A program made the position numbers and the translations under genes. From Avena insularis (Eukaryota > Streptophyta > Magnoliopsida > Poales > Poaceae): DNA of 64,000 nucleotides. Under the pieces are notes generated by a model that had not been told where the DNA came from, made no database searches, and saw only the letters and a list, made by a program, of their open reading frames with translations. This document shows, piece by piece, positions 1 through 12,422 of this stretch. The stretch lies in NCBI GenBank assembly GCA_023614405.1, contig CM042685.1:236075661-236139660 (forward strand). Direction: 5' to 3'. Within the stretch, counting starts at the first letter, position 1. Each line of letters opens with the position of its first letter.

Positions 1-118
1 AGCAAGTATATAGGTGACCCATCAACAAACTTGATATAAACACAACTATCATATTTAGACCTCTCAAAACCATGTGAGATCATAAATGAATCAAACCTTT
101 TATACCATTGTGTTGGAG
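1..118 (-). pseudogene. Element H reverse transcriptase fragment (3' part)
   Basis: Read on the minus strand, this stretch encodes a typical Copia RT segment (motif QWYKRFDSF, then DSCVYIKF), the block just before the YVDD active site. It continues directly from the GLKQ motif that ends at about 1686 on the far side of the solo LTR, which shows that the 124-1680 insertion split one RT reading frame. The fragment leaves the window at base 1. Confidence 0.7.
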
Positions 119-123
119 ATTGC

Positions 124-1680
124 TGATGGCGCTGCGTCAACGTGGAGCGCTTCGTCAGGAAACCCCAAGAGCAAGGTATGATGCAGGACAACAGCAAGTC
201 TTCCCTCAGTAAGAAACCGGGGTTATCGAACTAGTAGGAGGAAGTAAACGTCTCAAAGGTGTTGCAAGCAACGTGGAAACCTGCACAACACAAACTCAGG
301 ACTTTGCCCCAACTAGCAGCGAGGTTGTCAATCTCACCGGTTGTTGTAACAAAGGATTAACTGTATGGTGTGGAAGGTGATGATGGTTTGCAGCAAGTAA
401 ATAGTAACAGTGGAAGATGTATCAATGGTAAAGATTGGACCGCGGTCCATAGTTCATTAGAGGTGTTCTCCTTAGATAAACAAACATGGAATACTGGGTA
501 AACAAATTACAGCAGGGCAATTGACAGGACTGAGCAAGGCATAACAATGCAATACTAGACATAGAGATCCTATGAGATTCGATTGGACAATACAACAATA
601 TACATAGACCGCCATCCAACTACATCTATGATTAGAAGTTCACCTTCAGGTTATCATCTGACCCCCCCCCCCTCCAGTATTAAGTTGCAAGCAACAGACA
701 ACTGCTTTAAGCAAAGTGTGTAAGGTAAACAATCCACTTGTTCCATGAACAAGAGATCATTGTTTCCTCCCTAGTGACAACAACACATCTACAATCATAG
801 ATATTTCTGTCACTTCCCTTGATTAAGCAGAGGCATGAACCCACTTTCGAGCATAAATACCCCCTCTTAGAGTCACTAGCAACTACTTGGCCAAGATAGC
901 TACTAACAACGGAGAGCATGCAAGATCATAAACAACACATACATGATAGAATCAATAATACAAAACCATTAATCAATCTGACATAGTAATCTCAATATCC
1001 ATCAGATCCTAGCAAACACAACATGCATGATTACAAATAGATTAGATCTTGATCATGAACGGAGCTCACAAGATCTAGACATGAAAGCACAAGGAGGAGA
1101 TACAACCATCTAGCTACTACATGGACTACTCACGCTTCATACCGGAGGCTGGCATGATGAAGAAGAAGGCCTCCGGGATGATCTCCCCTCCAGCAGGGTG
1201 CCGAGAAGAGCTTCAGATCCCCCCGATCTAGGGATGATGGTGGCGGCGGCTATAGACAGTTTCGTGGAACATTGATCGGATACTTAGGGTTTAGGCATCG
1301 GGGGCTTCTTATAGGCGAAGAGGTGAGGCTAGGAGGCGTCCAGAGGGCCCATACCCTACCCAGGCATGGGCCCACCCTAGGCCGCGCCTGGGGGTGTGGC
1401 CACCCTGTGGCACCCCTCCGTCTCTCCTCTGAACTCCATGTTCTCCTCGGTGAAATATTGACTTTGGCTTTTGTCCCGTCCAATTCCGAGAATATTTCCT
1501 TACTAGCTTTTTTGGAACCAAAAATAGCAGAAAACAGGCAACTGGCATTATGGGAACTTGTTAATATGTTAGTACCAGAAAACATATGAAAAGCACCTCA
1601 AAGTACGGACAAAGCAAAGCAAAGTAGATAATAAACAAGCATGGAACATCAAAAATTATAGATATGTTTCCGACGTATCA
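124..1680 (-). repeat. Sabrina-like solo LTR (1557 bp)
   Basis: The segment starts TGATGGCGCT and ends GACGTATCA, so it has TG/CA ends, and it is flanked by the 5-bp direct repeat ATTGC (119-123 and 1681-1685). No internal region or second LTR is present, so this is a solo LTR left by LTR-LTR recombination. Landmarks such as 'ccgccatccaact', a C-tract at about 661-670, and the terminal gacgtatca match, from memory, the very common cereal Gypsy LTR Sabrina, whose forward reading starts TGATACGTC; that makes the orientation minus. It sits inside the RT of element H. The element-level call is strong; the family name is moderate. Confidence 0.75.
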
Positions 1681-1685
1681 ATTGC

Positions 1686-2701
1686 TTTAAGCCATAAAGA
1701 GACTTCTTTAATTTGCACACAAAATCCTATTTACCAGGCACTATGAACCCTTCTGGTTGGTCCATGTATATTTCCTCATCAAGCTCTCCATGCAGAAAAG
1801 CAGTCTTGACATCTAACTGCTCAAGCTCAAGATCACGCATATCCATGATACTAAAGAAAGTGCGAATGGAACTATACTTTACAACTGGGGAGAACACATC
1901 ATTGTAATCAATACCCGGAATATGGCTGAACCCTTTTTCTACTGACCTTGCCTTGTACCTTTAAGGCTCTTTGGAAGACAAACCTTCCTTTTTCTTGAAG
2001 ATCCACTTGCGGTAGACCGCCTTCTTTTGTTTAGGCAAGCGCACAACATCCCATGTGCCATTTTTCTCAAGTGATTGCATCTCTTATTGCATAGCAGAAA
2101 CCCACTTCTCGCGGTCAACGGATCCAATGGCTTCATTATATGTAGCAGGTTCAGTATCATTCTCCACTTGTTCAGCACAACTCAAAGCATAATGAACAAG
2201 ATTACACTCTTCAATTAAACGAGGACGAGGACCACAGTTACGCCTCGGTCTATCAGCAGCAATGGACTCATGTGGCTGCTGCAAAATAGTAGGTGAGTGC
2301 TGAAAAAAATATCATCAATATTTTCCTCATGTGTATCTTCAATGATAGCATCAGTATCAATAGTTTTCTGTAGGTTCTCCACCTGCACACTAACTCCCTC
2401 CTCTCCAACAACAACAGGAGAGGTATCTGATGGCAAGCTATCATGATACATAACGGACTCACTGAAAACAACATTTCTACTTGGCAAAATATTTTTAGTT
2501 TTAGGATTCCACAAGTTATATGCTTTAACTCTTGAACCATAACCAAGGAATATGCACTTAACAACCCTAGGCTCTAACTTTCCATTATCAACGTGAGCAT
2601 AAGCAGTACAACCAAAACTCTCAACTATGAATAATCAGCACGCGAACCTGAACATACCTCAATGGGAGTTTTCTTCTCAAGTGGAATAGAAGGTGACCCG
2701 T
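1686..2701 (-). pseudogene. Element H pol fragment: integrase C-terminus, linker and reverse transcriptase N-terminus
   Basis: On the minus strand, starting near 2700, the translation gives the integrase C-terminal signature (EKKTPIEV, then ADYS, then KLEPR and NLWNPKTKNI). An acidic linker follows, then the start of RT (EPATYNEAIGS..EKWVSAMQ, later LDVKTAFLHGEL, then LKKSLYGLKQ near 1690). The motifs fall in at least three frames, so the gene is broken by several indels. The domain order INT-RT is diagnostic of Ty1/Copia. The right edge at about 2701 is a deletion junction, not a natural end. The segment continues into 1-118 across the solo LTR. Confidence 0.75.
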
Positions 2702-3863
2702 TGTAAGTGGTTCATTCGATCGCAAAGTAATCGTAGAAATATGTGGGAGCCATATGAATTTCCAGATTCCTCTATTGGTTATTGATCGGAGAAGTGTCTC
2801 GATCATGTCCGCATAATTCACGAACCGTAGGGAGACACACTTAAGGATTCGATGTTGTTGAGTAGTTATGGAATGATGAGTAAGAGACCGAATGTTGTTC
2901 GGAGTCTTGGATGGGATCCGGGATATCACGAGGAGATCCGGAATGGTCCGGAGAATAAGATTCATATAAGGAAAGTCCTGTTTCGGGGTTGGAGAATGGT
3001 TCCGGTGTTTTCATCGGGAATGTTCTAGAAGGTTCCGGAATGTCCGGCACTCCGTAGGGGAAGGGTACATGAATGTGTCATTGCAAGTTGGAATGATTGC
3101 ATCATGTACTAGGTGTCATCGCTGTACAAAATAAAGGGTTTAATCAAATCCTAGTTTGAAAAGTCAAACGGCTATTTTGGAAAGTGGAGAAGAAGTGGGA
3201 AACCGAGTTGGGGAGGAGTTCCTCCTCCACCGCCGGCCCACTAGGGATCCGAGTTGGGGAGGGACTCCCTCCCCTTGGCCGGCGCCTCCCTCCACCTATA
3301 AAAGGAGGGGCAGGGCTCCCTTCCTAGACACACAAGTTGCCTACCTCTAAACCTAAACCCTAGCCACAGCCTAGGGATTTCTCCCAAGCCGCCGAGTTAG
3401 AGCTTCTAATTGCCCTAGCCGCTGGTTTAGCCCCTTATAATTGGTGTGTCTAAACCCTAGATCACCAAGGCTCTCTCATAGTCCACCATACCGCCCGCTT
3501 AAGGCGAAGCCTGCGAGATCTCCCTCTACTTCATACCACTGCCGTCGTCTTAGGAATCGCGAGGAGAGTGCTACAACCTCCGCTGCTCGCTGAACAAGGA
3601 GAGGAAGGTATTCGTCGAAAATCAACGATGTGACCGATTGTGGAAGCGCTGCCGAACGCAGCGCGGAAGGATCGCTCACGCGATCTTGTGATCGGCAAGA
3701 GTACGACTACATCACCCACGAGAATCTGCTCTCGTTAACCGCTTTGGAATCTTCGAGGGTGAGTTCCCCTATCGACTCGTTGCTACAATCTAGTAGATAG
3801 ATCTTGGCTTGTTTGTTTGCATGCGGTAGAAAATTTTTGTTTTCCATGCTACGAACCCCTACA
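2702..3863 (+). repeat. Element A 5' LTR, missing about 715 bp of its 5' end
   Basis: Alignment by eye with the 3' LTR of A (from about 9570) and the LTRs of B starts at GTAAGTGGTTC (about 2703) and runs to the LTR end ACCCCTACA at 3863. The first about 715 bp of the LTR are absent; the junction abuts element H integrase sequence with only a TG shared. A TATA box (CTATAAAAGG at about 3295-3304) is kept in the retained U3 part. Confidence 0.85.
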
Positions 3864-3877
3864 GTGGTATCAGAGCC
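3864..3877 (+). other. Element A primer-binding site (initiator-Met tRNA type)
   Basis: GTGGTATCAGAGCC follows the LTR end directly. TGGTATCAGAGC is complementary to the 3' end of plant initiator methionine tRNA, the normal minus-strand primer of Copia elements. Confidence 0.9.
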
Positions 3878-6800
3878 GTGTTTATATGTAGATCTGTTGC
3901 ACGAGTAGAACACAATGGTCATTATGGGCGTTGATGCTTTTGTTGTCGATTGCTTCTTGTGTACTTTGCATCTTGCGGGATGGTGGAATGAAGCGGCCCG
4001 GGTTAACCTTACATGACATCGTTCATGAGACTTGCTCCACGCTTGACATGCAACTTGTATTGTATAAGTGGCTTTGCGGGTGCCTGTTTCTCCCAACATA
4101 GTTAAGATTCAATTTACAACGGGTGATTGACAATGCTAGTATCAATGTTGTGGTTCTTGTTCGTAAGTTAGAACGACACTTATTGAAAGCCCCAAACCAC
4201 GTAAAACATGCAAAGAAAATTAGAGGCGTCTAACTTTGTTTTGCAGGGGTGTGCTGTGATGTGATATGGCCATGATTATGATTATATATGATGTATGCAA
4301 TGTTCCTTATTGTAAGTTGGCAACTGGCAGGAGCCATATGGTTGTCTTTAAATTCTGTTAAGACCCGCTTGTCTGTTCAAAGTAGTTGTAATAGTTGAAG
4401 CTGGTGGACGACAACCATGGAGCGGTGTCATTGACCTTGATGCAATGCCGGTGATGATGGAGATCATGTTCGTGCTTGAAGATGGAGATCGGAAGCACAA
4501 GAAGAAAGGCCATATCATATCACATATTATGAATTGCATGTGATGTTAATCCTTTTATGCATCTTGTATTGCTTAGTTAGCGACGGTAGCATTATAAGAT
4601 GATCCCTCAATCACACAATTTCAAGTTTTAAAGTGTTCATCCTTAGTAAGCACCGTTGCTAAAGCTCGTTGTTTCGAAGCACCACGTGATGATCGGGTGT
4701 GTTAGATTCTGCGAGTGTATACAACGTGAGCAAGCCAGATTTGCTCATGCGGAAGCTAAGGTTGATCTTGACGAGCCTAGCATGTATGCACATGGTCTCG
4801 GAACACGGATCACCGAAAGGTAAAGCATGAGTCATATAGTAGATATGATGAACATGTTGATTGTTCGCCATTGAAGCTACATCAACTCTCGTGATGATCG
4901 GTTTTGATGTGGTGGATTTGGTTCGTGTGATCACTAAAACAATGTGAGGGATATTGTTTTGAGTGGGAGTTCAACGGAAATATGATTAAAAGTTGAACAC
5001 TATTTATCATAAATTAAATCAAAGTGAATTTGCATAGTTGTTGTAGTCATTGGCATCCGTTTACCACCTTGCGCTTAGTTTTAATTGAGATGATAGAACT
5101 ATAGAATTCTGGTTAGTTACTTTTTAACTGGTATCGTATTGTTTTGAAGTGTTAATCTAAAGTTTAAAAGTCTTATTGCAAACTTTCAGTAAGTTCCGGT
5201 TACTACATGAAGTTTAATAATTAGTATTAAATCAAGAGTGACAATTCCAAGTGTTAGTGTATGAGTATCATGTTTGTCTCCATGATTCTTGATATTCAAA
5301 GGATTGTCTTAAAATCAAGGTTATCTAGGATCCAAAAGAGTTGTTTAAAACCATGATGTGTGGAAGATATTGTGATATCTCAAAACAAAGTTTTGGTTGC
5401 AACATGATAGAGTATAATATGGCAAAAGTCATGTTCTCGTATTTGATGAGAATTTGCAAAAGGTTGAAGACACTAGTTGTCCTAATCCTCCAAAATGTTT
5501 TGGAGAGCAACATTATACTCGTAGTTCACCGTTATAAGCTAAAAGTAGCTTGATCATGGATAATTCCATGATAAGGGTGAATATTTGATGTAGGTAAAGT
5601 GTTTACTACACCAATAGATTACTAAAGAAAGGAATTTGAAAGAACACCAAACATTTGATGATGGTGATCTACTTCAAAGTCCAAAGACATTGGTATTTAA
5701 TCATACACGCTTTGGACTATGTGTCATATGTATGACTCCACTTGATGTTGATAGATTCTTTCAAATGTAAAATAAATACTGAAAGAGAATCTCATAAATA
5801 TATGGCAGAAAAGAAAAGACTAGAATTGTTCAGTTTAAGTATATAGATGATATACATGTTATGGCTATATTCTTTGCTTAATAAACAATGTGGTTCTTAA
5901 GTATTTGATACTGAATTTGTTGGTGTGAATCGTCATACGAAACAACACAATTCATGAACTACAATGGCCTAAGTAACTAGCAAAACAATATGTGATGATG
6001 TTCATCGAGAACAAATAAAGGGTTATTGTGTTGCTCGTTAAACATCAAAGCTTGCCTTCAAGATTTGTTTTATCAGGTATTATGAGAATAAAAAGGGTTG
6101 TTCAAATAATTGCCGTAATCCATAAAAGATGGATGATTCACAAATCTCGTTGGAGAAATCACATCCATAAAACTAGTGCTAAAATGTCGAAAGACAAATT
6201 GATTGAAAGATCACTTAGGAAGTGACATCGCCGTTTAAATTATATTGGAAAGAAAACATGAAGAAACTCCATGTGGATGGAATTTTGGAGTCTTTTGATT
6301 TTTGATCACATGACGCTTGTGAAATTTCCTAGAGATAATTAAAACTTCGTTCATAGGCCAAAAGGGAACGAATGACTAGCTTATTGGAACTTGTACATAT
6401 TGTTGTATGAAATCCATTATATGTAGTCAAGAGCGATGGATTTCAACTTCATATGCTTTCTCCGAAAATTTGAGTGAATATATGAATATTTACTTAATAA
6501 GGATGAAGTATGAAACATTTGAAAAAGTTCAAAGTCTTTCAAGATGAAGTGCAAAATCATTGTAATAAGAATATAAATAGTTTATGATAAAGATCATAAA
6601 GGATGATATTTGAGTTACAAGTTTAGCATAATACCTAAGATTTAAGGAATCGCTTGGATTTGCATTTCCCGAAACACCATAAGAGTATGGAGCGTTCGAG
6701 ATATGTAATTAAAACCTTGTTTGACATGGTAAGATCAAAGGTGTAATTCATAAAACTGCCATTATATTTTAAAGATTAAAAGCTTTAGAGAATACCATTT

Positions 6801-8841
6801 TCCACTAAAAAGAGCTCCATCATAATCCGCTGAAATGACACCATATAAAGTTATGGTTTGGGATAAAACCCAAGTAGTCCTTTCTTAAACATTTGTATGC
6901 TATGCATAAGAAAGATGTTTGCAACCAAAGTCGGATGAAACTGTCTTTGTATTACTGTTAAGTATTCCTCCATAAACACCGGAGACAAAAGTATTTGTCG
7001 CTTAGAACGTCAAGTTTCTTTGAGAAGGAATTTTTCGTGAAAAGATAAGTGGGAGGACAATAGAACTTTGATAAGGTTAAAGGAACCTTAGCTATATGTG
7101 CAAAGTTGCGCAGCAAAAAAAGTGTTCCGGAGGCAAAGAATAATGCTCATGGCTCACGTACCTCAAAGGTTGCGGTCACGAGGTCTAAGTTTCTATTGAA
7201 CCAAGTAGGTCGAGTAAACAATCAAATACCAAGATTTGAGGGTTGAATCATTATTTGAGAATAATGAGCGACTACATGCAAAGAAGCGATGATGGGCCCC
7301 GACCACCAAATGGCTTGAAGCCATAAATCCGTGATAGTTCCATACACGAGAAATCAAGTTTTGAACTTGAAGGACCCTCGAGAAAGGTGTAAGACCTTAC
7401 AGTAGTGTTTGGATCTATAAAGAAGTAGACATGGATGTTTCACATCTATGAAATAGTCGACATGTTGGGAAAGAGTTCACAACAATGTTCAAAGGTTGAT
7501 TATGACAAGATTTGATCTTTCATAGCGATATTTAGTCTAGACGGATTAATGTAGCAACCACTACATATAATTTTGTTATGTGGTAGTAGAATAAACAAAA
7601 CAAGTTCTTCTAATAGAAGGGTTACCTAGGACGTGTGCATGACACGGTCCAAAGGGTTTTGTTAATTCAAAGGATGCTAAATGCATATGCAAACTTCAAT
7701 GGTTGAAGTAAGCATAGCGGAGTTGGATTCTTCACTATGATGAAACTGTTAAAAGAGTTTAATTTCATCGGAGACAATGAAGATGCTTGCATTTGCAAGA
7801 AATTAAGTGGGAGCGCTAAGACATATTTCTAATACATTATGTGGAGGACATATTGTTGATTAGAAATGATGTATCTTTTATTAACACATATTAAGAATTT
7901 CATCCTGATGAAAGACTTAGGCAAAACCCAAATATTTAGCATCAATAGACGCTAATATGGTTGTGCCGAAAGTGCATAGATGATGTATTGAATGAGTTCA
8001 ATATAGAAACTACAAGAAAGGTTCTTGTCACGTAAAGGATTGAATGAGTTCAATATTTGATGATATATTCAAGTGTATTGACACTTGGTAAGTGAAACAA
8101 AGATTCAAGTATAGATTAATACTTGATGTATGAAATCACAAAGAGTATTTATATCAATCATACTGTGATATGTACAAATCCAGATATGTCCTATGCTCTA
8201 AATGTTATGAGCATATACCAGAATGATTCATAAGATGATCATTGGACTATAGTAAGGATATTCTTATGATCTTTTGGAAGAACTAAGAGTATATTATTTG
8301 TAGAAGTGACAAATAGATGGTTAGTTCATTGTAAAAGTACTACATTGATACTAGTTTTGTCACAGTACAAATTAAGTTTATCTCAATCTAAACTAAGGGT
8401 GGCACAATATAATGGAAAGTAAGTTCCATAATGGATTTGGATGAGTTCCAAAGTTAAGACATTGTGACAGATACTACAACAAAAGGCTAAGTATATGACT
8501 GCTATAATAGCAGCTAAAGAGGGCATTTGTGTCAAGTAGTTTGTTGTCAAACTAGGTGTAGTTCACAGCGGGATAATACTATGAAGATATATTGTACGAC
8601 AATATTATCAACATGTTTTAACCCCAAAGAACTAAAGGTCTCACCGAAGGACCAAAATTATACAAAGCCATCTCATTAGAGAATGAGTGATGCGTAGAGA
8701 CGCAAAGACATGCAATTACACACGGACCTAGAAATGTCAGATCCGGAGATCAGTTGACCACTAGCAATCGTGTACATACGACACCAGAAAGCCATAGGTG
8801 TTGAATACACAAAGGTTTGAAACTAGATTATTGACTCTAGT
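3878..8841 (+). pseudogene. Element A internal region: decayed gag-pol remains
   Basis: No reading frame over about 70 codons survives, but eroded pol landmarks are visible in order: integrase (KYETFEK-like block near 6500), the RT start near 7250-7450, an RT active-site block at 7838-7849 that reads YVED instead of YVDD, and an RNase H block near 8480-8540 (KAKYMTAIIAAKEG). The same breaks and the same YVED change occur in element B, so the coding region was dead before these copies spread. Mobility must have relied on proteins of a related autonomous element. Stretches between these landmarks are AT-rich with no recognisable features. Confidence 0.75.
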
Positions 8842-8854
8842 GCAAGTGGGAGAC

Positions 8855-10730
8855 TGTTGGAGATATGCCCAAGAGGCAATAATAAAGTGGTTATTATCAT
8901 ATCTTCATACTTATGATAAATGTTTACATACCATGCTATAATTGTATTAACAGGAAACATTAATACTTGTGTGATTTGTAAACATAAAAGAGTCCCTAGT
9001 AAAGCCTCTTGTTAAACTAGCTTGTTGGTTAATATATGATCATGGTTTCTGATCATGAACATAGAGATGTTATTAACAATGTGGTCATATCATTAGGAGA
9101 ATGATGTGATGGACATACTCCTATAGTTAAGCGTAGCATAAAGATCAAGTCATTTAATATAGTTCATTTGCTATAAGCTTTCTGATACATAGTAACCTAA
9201 TTCCTTCGACCATGAGATCATGCATATCACCTTTACCGGAAGGATGCTTTGATGACATCAAACACCACACCGTAACAGGGTGGCTATAAAGGTGGCATTG
9301 AGTGTTCGGAAAGTATGGGTTGAGACACATGGATCAAGAGTGGGATTTGTCTATCCATATGACGGATAGATATACTCTGGGCCCTATCGGTGGAATGTCA
9401 TCCAATTAGCTTGCAAGCATGTGACTGGCTCACAAGGGATCACATACCACGGGAACGAGAAAAGAGTACTTATCAGTAACGAGGTTGAACTAGGTATGCA
9501 GAGATACCGACGATCATAACCTCGGATAAGTAAACTATCATGAGACAAAGGGAAATTGGTATCGTATGTAAGTGGTTCATTCGATCGCAAAGTAATCGTA
9601 GAAATATGTGGGAGCCATATGAATTTCCAGATTCCTCTATTGGTTATTGATCGGAGAAGTGTCTCGATCATGTCCGCATAATTCACGAACCGTAGGGAGA
9701 CACACTTAAGGATTCGATGTTGTTGAGTAGTTATGGAATGATGAGTAAGAGACCGAATGTTGTTCGGAGTCTCGGATGGGATCCGGGATATCACGAGGAG
9801 ATCCGGAATGGTCCGGAGAATAAGATTCATATAAGGAAAGTCCTGTTTCGGGGTTGGAGAATGGTTCCGATGTTTTCATCGGGAATGTTCTAGAAGGTTT
9901 CGGAATGTCCGGCACTCCGGAGGGGAAGGGTACATGAATGTGTCATTGCAAGTTGGAATGATTGCATCATGTACTAGGTGTCATCGCTGTACAAAATAAA
10001 GGGTTTAATCAAATCCTAGTTTGAAAAGTCAAACGCCAATTTGAAAAGTCAAACGGCTATTTTGGAAAGTGGAGAAGAAGTGGGAAACCGAGTTGGGGAG
10101 GAGTTCCTCCTCCACCGCCGCCCACTAGGGATCCGAGTTGGGGAGGACTCTCCCTTGGCCGGGCGCCTCCACTCCATATAAAGGAGGGGCAGGGCTCCTC
10201 CCAGACACACAAGTTGCCTACCTCTAAACCTAAACCCTAGCCACAGCCTAGGGATTTCTCCCAAGCCGAGTTAGAGCTTCTAATTGTTCTAGCCGCTGGT
10301 TTAGCCCTTCTAATTGGTGTGTCTAAACCCTAAATCACCAAGGCTCTCTCATAGTCCACCATACTGCTCCGCTTAAGGCGAAGCTCATGAGATCTCCCTC
10401 TACTTCGGTACCATCACGCCGTCAGGTGCCGGAATCGTGAGGAGAGTGCTACAACCTCCGCTGCTGGAACAAGGGAGGAAGGTCTTCGTCAAAATCGAAC
10501 GGTCGATCATGAAGCGCTGCCGAACACAGCCGGAAGGATCGTCTACGCGATCTTGAGATCGGCAAGAGTACGACTACATCACCCACGAGAATCTGCTCTC
10601 GTTAACCGCTTTGGAATCTTCGAGGGTGAGTTCCCCTATCGACTCGTTGCTACAATCTAGTAGATAGATCTTGGCTTGTTTGTTTGCATGCGGTAGAAAT
10701 TTTTTGTTTTCCATGCTACGAACCCCTACA
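8855..10730 (+). repeat. Element A 3' LTR (1876 bp)
   Basis: Starts TGTTGGAGATATGCCC after the purine-rich tract AAGTGGGAGAC and ends CGAACCCCTACA, with TG/CA termini. A TATA box (CATATAAAGG, about 10175-10184) lies in the GC-rich second half. The following base 10731 resumes element H protease coding sequence, so the 3' end of A is intact. Confidence 0.9.
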
Positions 10731-11290
10731 CATATGTGTTTTACCACAATTATCAGAATCATTAGAAGTAACAGCAGGAGTAGTAATACCAGGCAAAGTT
10801 CTACCTCTAAGAACATATAATTTAGCAGAATTCATATCATCTATCATGTGAATAAGAGAACCGTTTGATACCTTCAGAACTCTATGCCCACCGGCATACT
10901 TGTATCCATCAACATCCATGGTACTCAGGGAGATCAAATTTCTGGCCATGCTTGGTATGTGCTTCACCTCACTTAACATGCGTGTCACGCCATCATGTGT
11001 CCTGATCTTAACAGATCCAACACCAACAATATGGCATGGGTTGTCATTTCCCACACGCACAAAATCTCCAGTAAGCACAGACTCATATGAACTGAACCAA
11101 TCTTTGTTACAGCAAATATGAAACGAACATGCAGTATTAAGTATCCATTCATCATCACGAGAAGCACAAGCAGCAAAAACAGCTAAGCATTCACCATCAG
11201 AACTATCAGAAACCACAACAGCCTTACCAGTACCTTTAGACCTATCTTTCGGTTGGTAAGTTCCGTTTCTTTTCTCCTTATTCTGCAACT
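10731..11290 (-). pseudogene. Element H protease / gag C-terminus
   Basis: Minus-strand frame of about 185 codons with the retropepsin-like block WILNTACSFHIC, where the usual active-site D-T/S-G is replaced by N-T-A, so the catalytic aspartate is absent. Further on are the typical Copia segments VLTGDFVRVGN, IGMARNLISL-type (here SMARNLISLS) and YKYAGGHRVLKV. The frame runs into the 3' LTR of element A, which interrupts it just after GKTHM. Upstream it adjoins the zinc-knuckle part of gag. Inactive relic; domain assignment is good. Confidence 0.7.
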
Positions 11291-12050
11291 TCCAACAATC
11301 ATCAATAACGTGACTAGATTTCTTACAATACCTGTAGAATTTATCCTTTCCCTTGGACTTTGAACGACTTCTACCGTCCTTGCTCTTATCTCTGTTGTCA
11401 TAGTTGTTATACCTCCGCCATTTAACTCCTGCAGAGCCTCAGCCTTGGATGACGTCCCATCTGACTCTACCATAGTTTTCATCTTTTCCCTCTGTTTGAG
11501 GGCGTCATGTACTTCGGCAAGGGTTAGTTCATCACGGCCCAACAATATTGTATCACGAAAATGTGTATAGGAACTAGGCAACGAGCATAAGAGTAGAAGA
11601 GCTAAATCCTCATCATCATATTTTACCTCCATAGACTGCAAGTTTGAAACAATCTCTTTAAAAACAAATATGTGATTTATTACCGATCCACCTTCTTGCA
11701 GCCTGTGCGAGAACAACATCATCTTCACGTTCATATTACTGGTTAGATCCTTTGACACACAAATCGTTTCTAGTTTTTCCCACATGGCAGTAGCAGATTT
11801 CATCTCCAGTCTGCAAAATATTATTGGACAGATGAAGTTGAATCAAAGACAAATCCTTACGGTCCTTCCGCTTCTCTTCGGCGGACCAGGTCTTAGCATC
11901 CTTTTCGCCGAATCCATCCAGCGCTTCATCCAGATCAGAAGTTTGGGCGAGAATCGCCTGCATCTTCACCTGCCACAAGGAGAATCTTGTGGTGTAGTCC
12001 AGCTGTGGTAGATCGAACTTCAATGACGACATGTCGCAAACCCTAGATTG
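11291..12050 (-). pseudogene. Element H gag
   Basis: Two overlapping minus-strand frames together look like a Copia gag. The N-terminal part (from about 12030) begins MSSLKFDLPQLD and contains TRFSLWQVKMQAILAQ. The second frame (11803-11183) holds the UBN2-type gag core: MWEKLETICVSKDL, then LPSSYTHFRDTI and LTLAEVHDAL. A frameshift lies near 11.74-11.80 kb. Zinc-knuckle remnants (C-W-K-C-like) are expected near 11300 but are out of frame. The start is close behind the PBS, as usual for Copia gag. Structural nucleocapsid protein in origin; not functional now. Confidence 0.7.
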
Positions 12051-12059
12051 GAACCTGCT

Positions 12060-12073
12060 GCTCTGATACCACT
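12060..12073 (-). other. Element H primer-binding site
   Basis: On the minus strand TGGTATCAGAGC (12071 down to 12060) lies two bases inside the LTR boundary, matching an initiator-Met tRNA primer. This fixes the orientation of H and shows that the adjacent LTR is its 5' LTR. Confidence 0.85.
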
Positions 12074-12422
12074 TGTTATAATTGCAACAAGTAAATAACA
12101 AAGAACGAAAATGAAATCACAGCAAGGGGACACAGATTTAACGTGGAAAAACCTCTCCAACAAAGAGAGGAAAAAAACATGGGCGTCAGCCAACGAAACT
12201 TTACTATATCGGGAAGTGTTTACAAACGTCGGGGATTTAACAGATGCAACTCATCCCAACCGGCGGCTTACAAGAGATTTATATATCGATGGAAACCTAG
12301 GTCTTCGACGATGGGCCGAGGTTTATATATCGTTACACTCGGCTCAAGCCTCCAACGACGGGCCTCGCTCCACTCGTCAGAAATTGGGCTATACTTTATA
12401 AAATTTGGATCAACATATAACA
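12074..12422 (-). repeat. Element H 5' LTR (about 349 bp)
   Basis: The plus strand reads TGTTATAATTGC at 12074 and ends CATATAACA at 12422, giving the terminal inverted repeat TGTTATA/TATAACA with TG/CA ends. The inner edge abuts the PBS. The length fits a short-LTR Copia lineage. The outer boundary is inferred from the inverted repeat, since the matching 3' LTR lies outside the window. Confidence 0.65.

Larger units (their letters stand above)
2702..10730 (+). mobile_element. Element A: Angela-like Copia element, 5' LTR truncated, coding region decayed
   Basis: Plus-strand LTR retrotransposon of about 8.0 kb: truncated 5' LTR (2702-3863), PBS (TGGTATCAGAGC at 3865-3876), eroded internal region, PPT (AAGTGGGAGA before 8855) and complete 3' LTR (8855-10730). 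The 3' LTR begins TGTTGGAGATATGCCC and ends CGAACCCCTACA, the hallmark of the Angela/BARE/WIS group. The same family occurs again as element B (42106-50873). A is inserted in the protease/pre-integrase region of element H. No left target-site duplication can be seen because the left end is deleted. No long reading frame survives inside. Confidence 0.85.
1..12422 (-). mobile_element. Element H: old Ty1/Copia LTR retrotransposon, interrupted and partly deleted
   Basis: Minus-strand Copia element whose 5' end (LTR, primer-binding site, gag, protease) lies at the right and whose 3' end runs off the left edge of the window. Its coding blocks read gag (11.3-12.05 kb), protease (10.73-11.29 kb), integrase C-terminus and reverse transcriptase (1.69-2.70 kb) and more reverse transcriptase (1-118). 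Two foreign insertions split it: a solo LTR at 124-1680 and element A at 2702-10730. The GAG-pre-integrase and integrase core expected between protease and integrase C-terminus are missing, apparently lost in the deletion that also trimmed A. All frames are broken by shifts and stops, so this is an old non-functional copy. Superfamily is secure; family is not identified. Confidence 0.8.

Noticed and set aside
1272..1589. Plus-strand frame of 105 codons in the solo LTR
   Set aside because: It lies wholly inside an LTR, with a matching frame of similar size on the opposite strand; base composition only.
12060..12073. Possible tRNA gene at the GGTATCAGAGC matches
   Set aside because: These are 12-base primer-binding sites complementary to tRNA 3' ends; no cloverleaf surrounds any of them.
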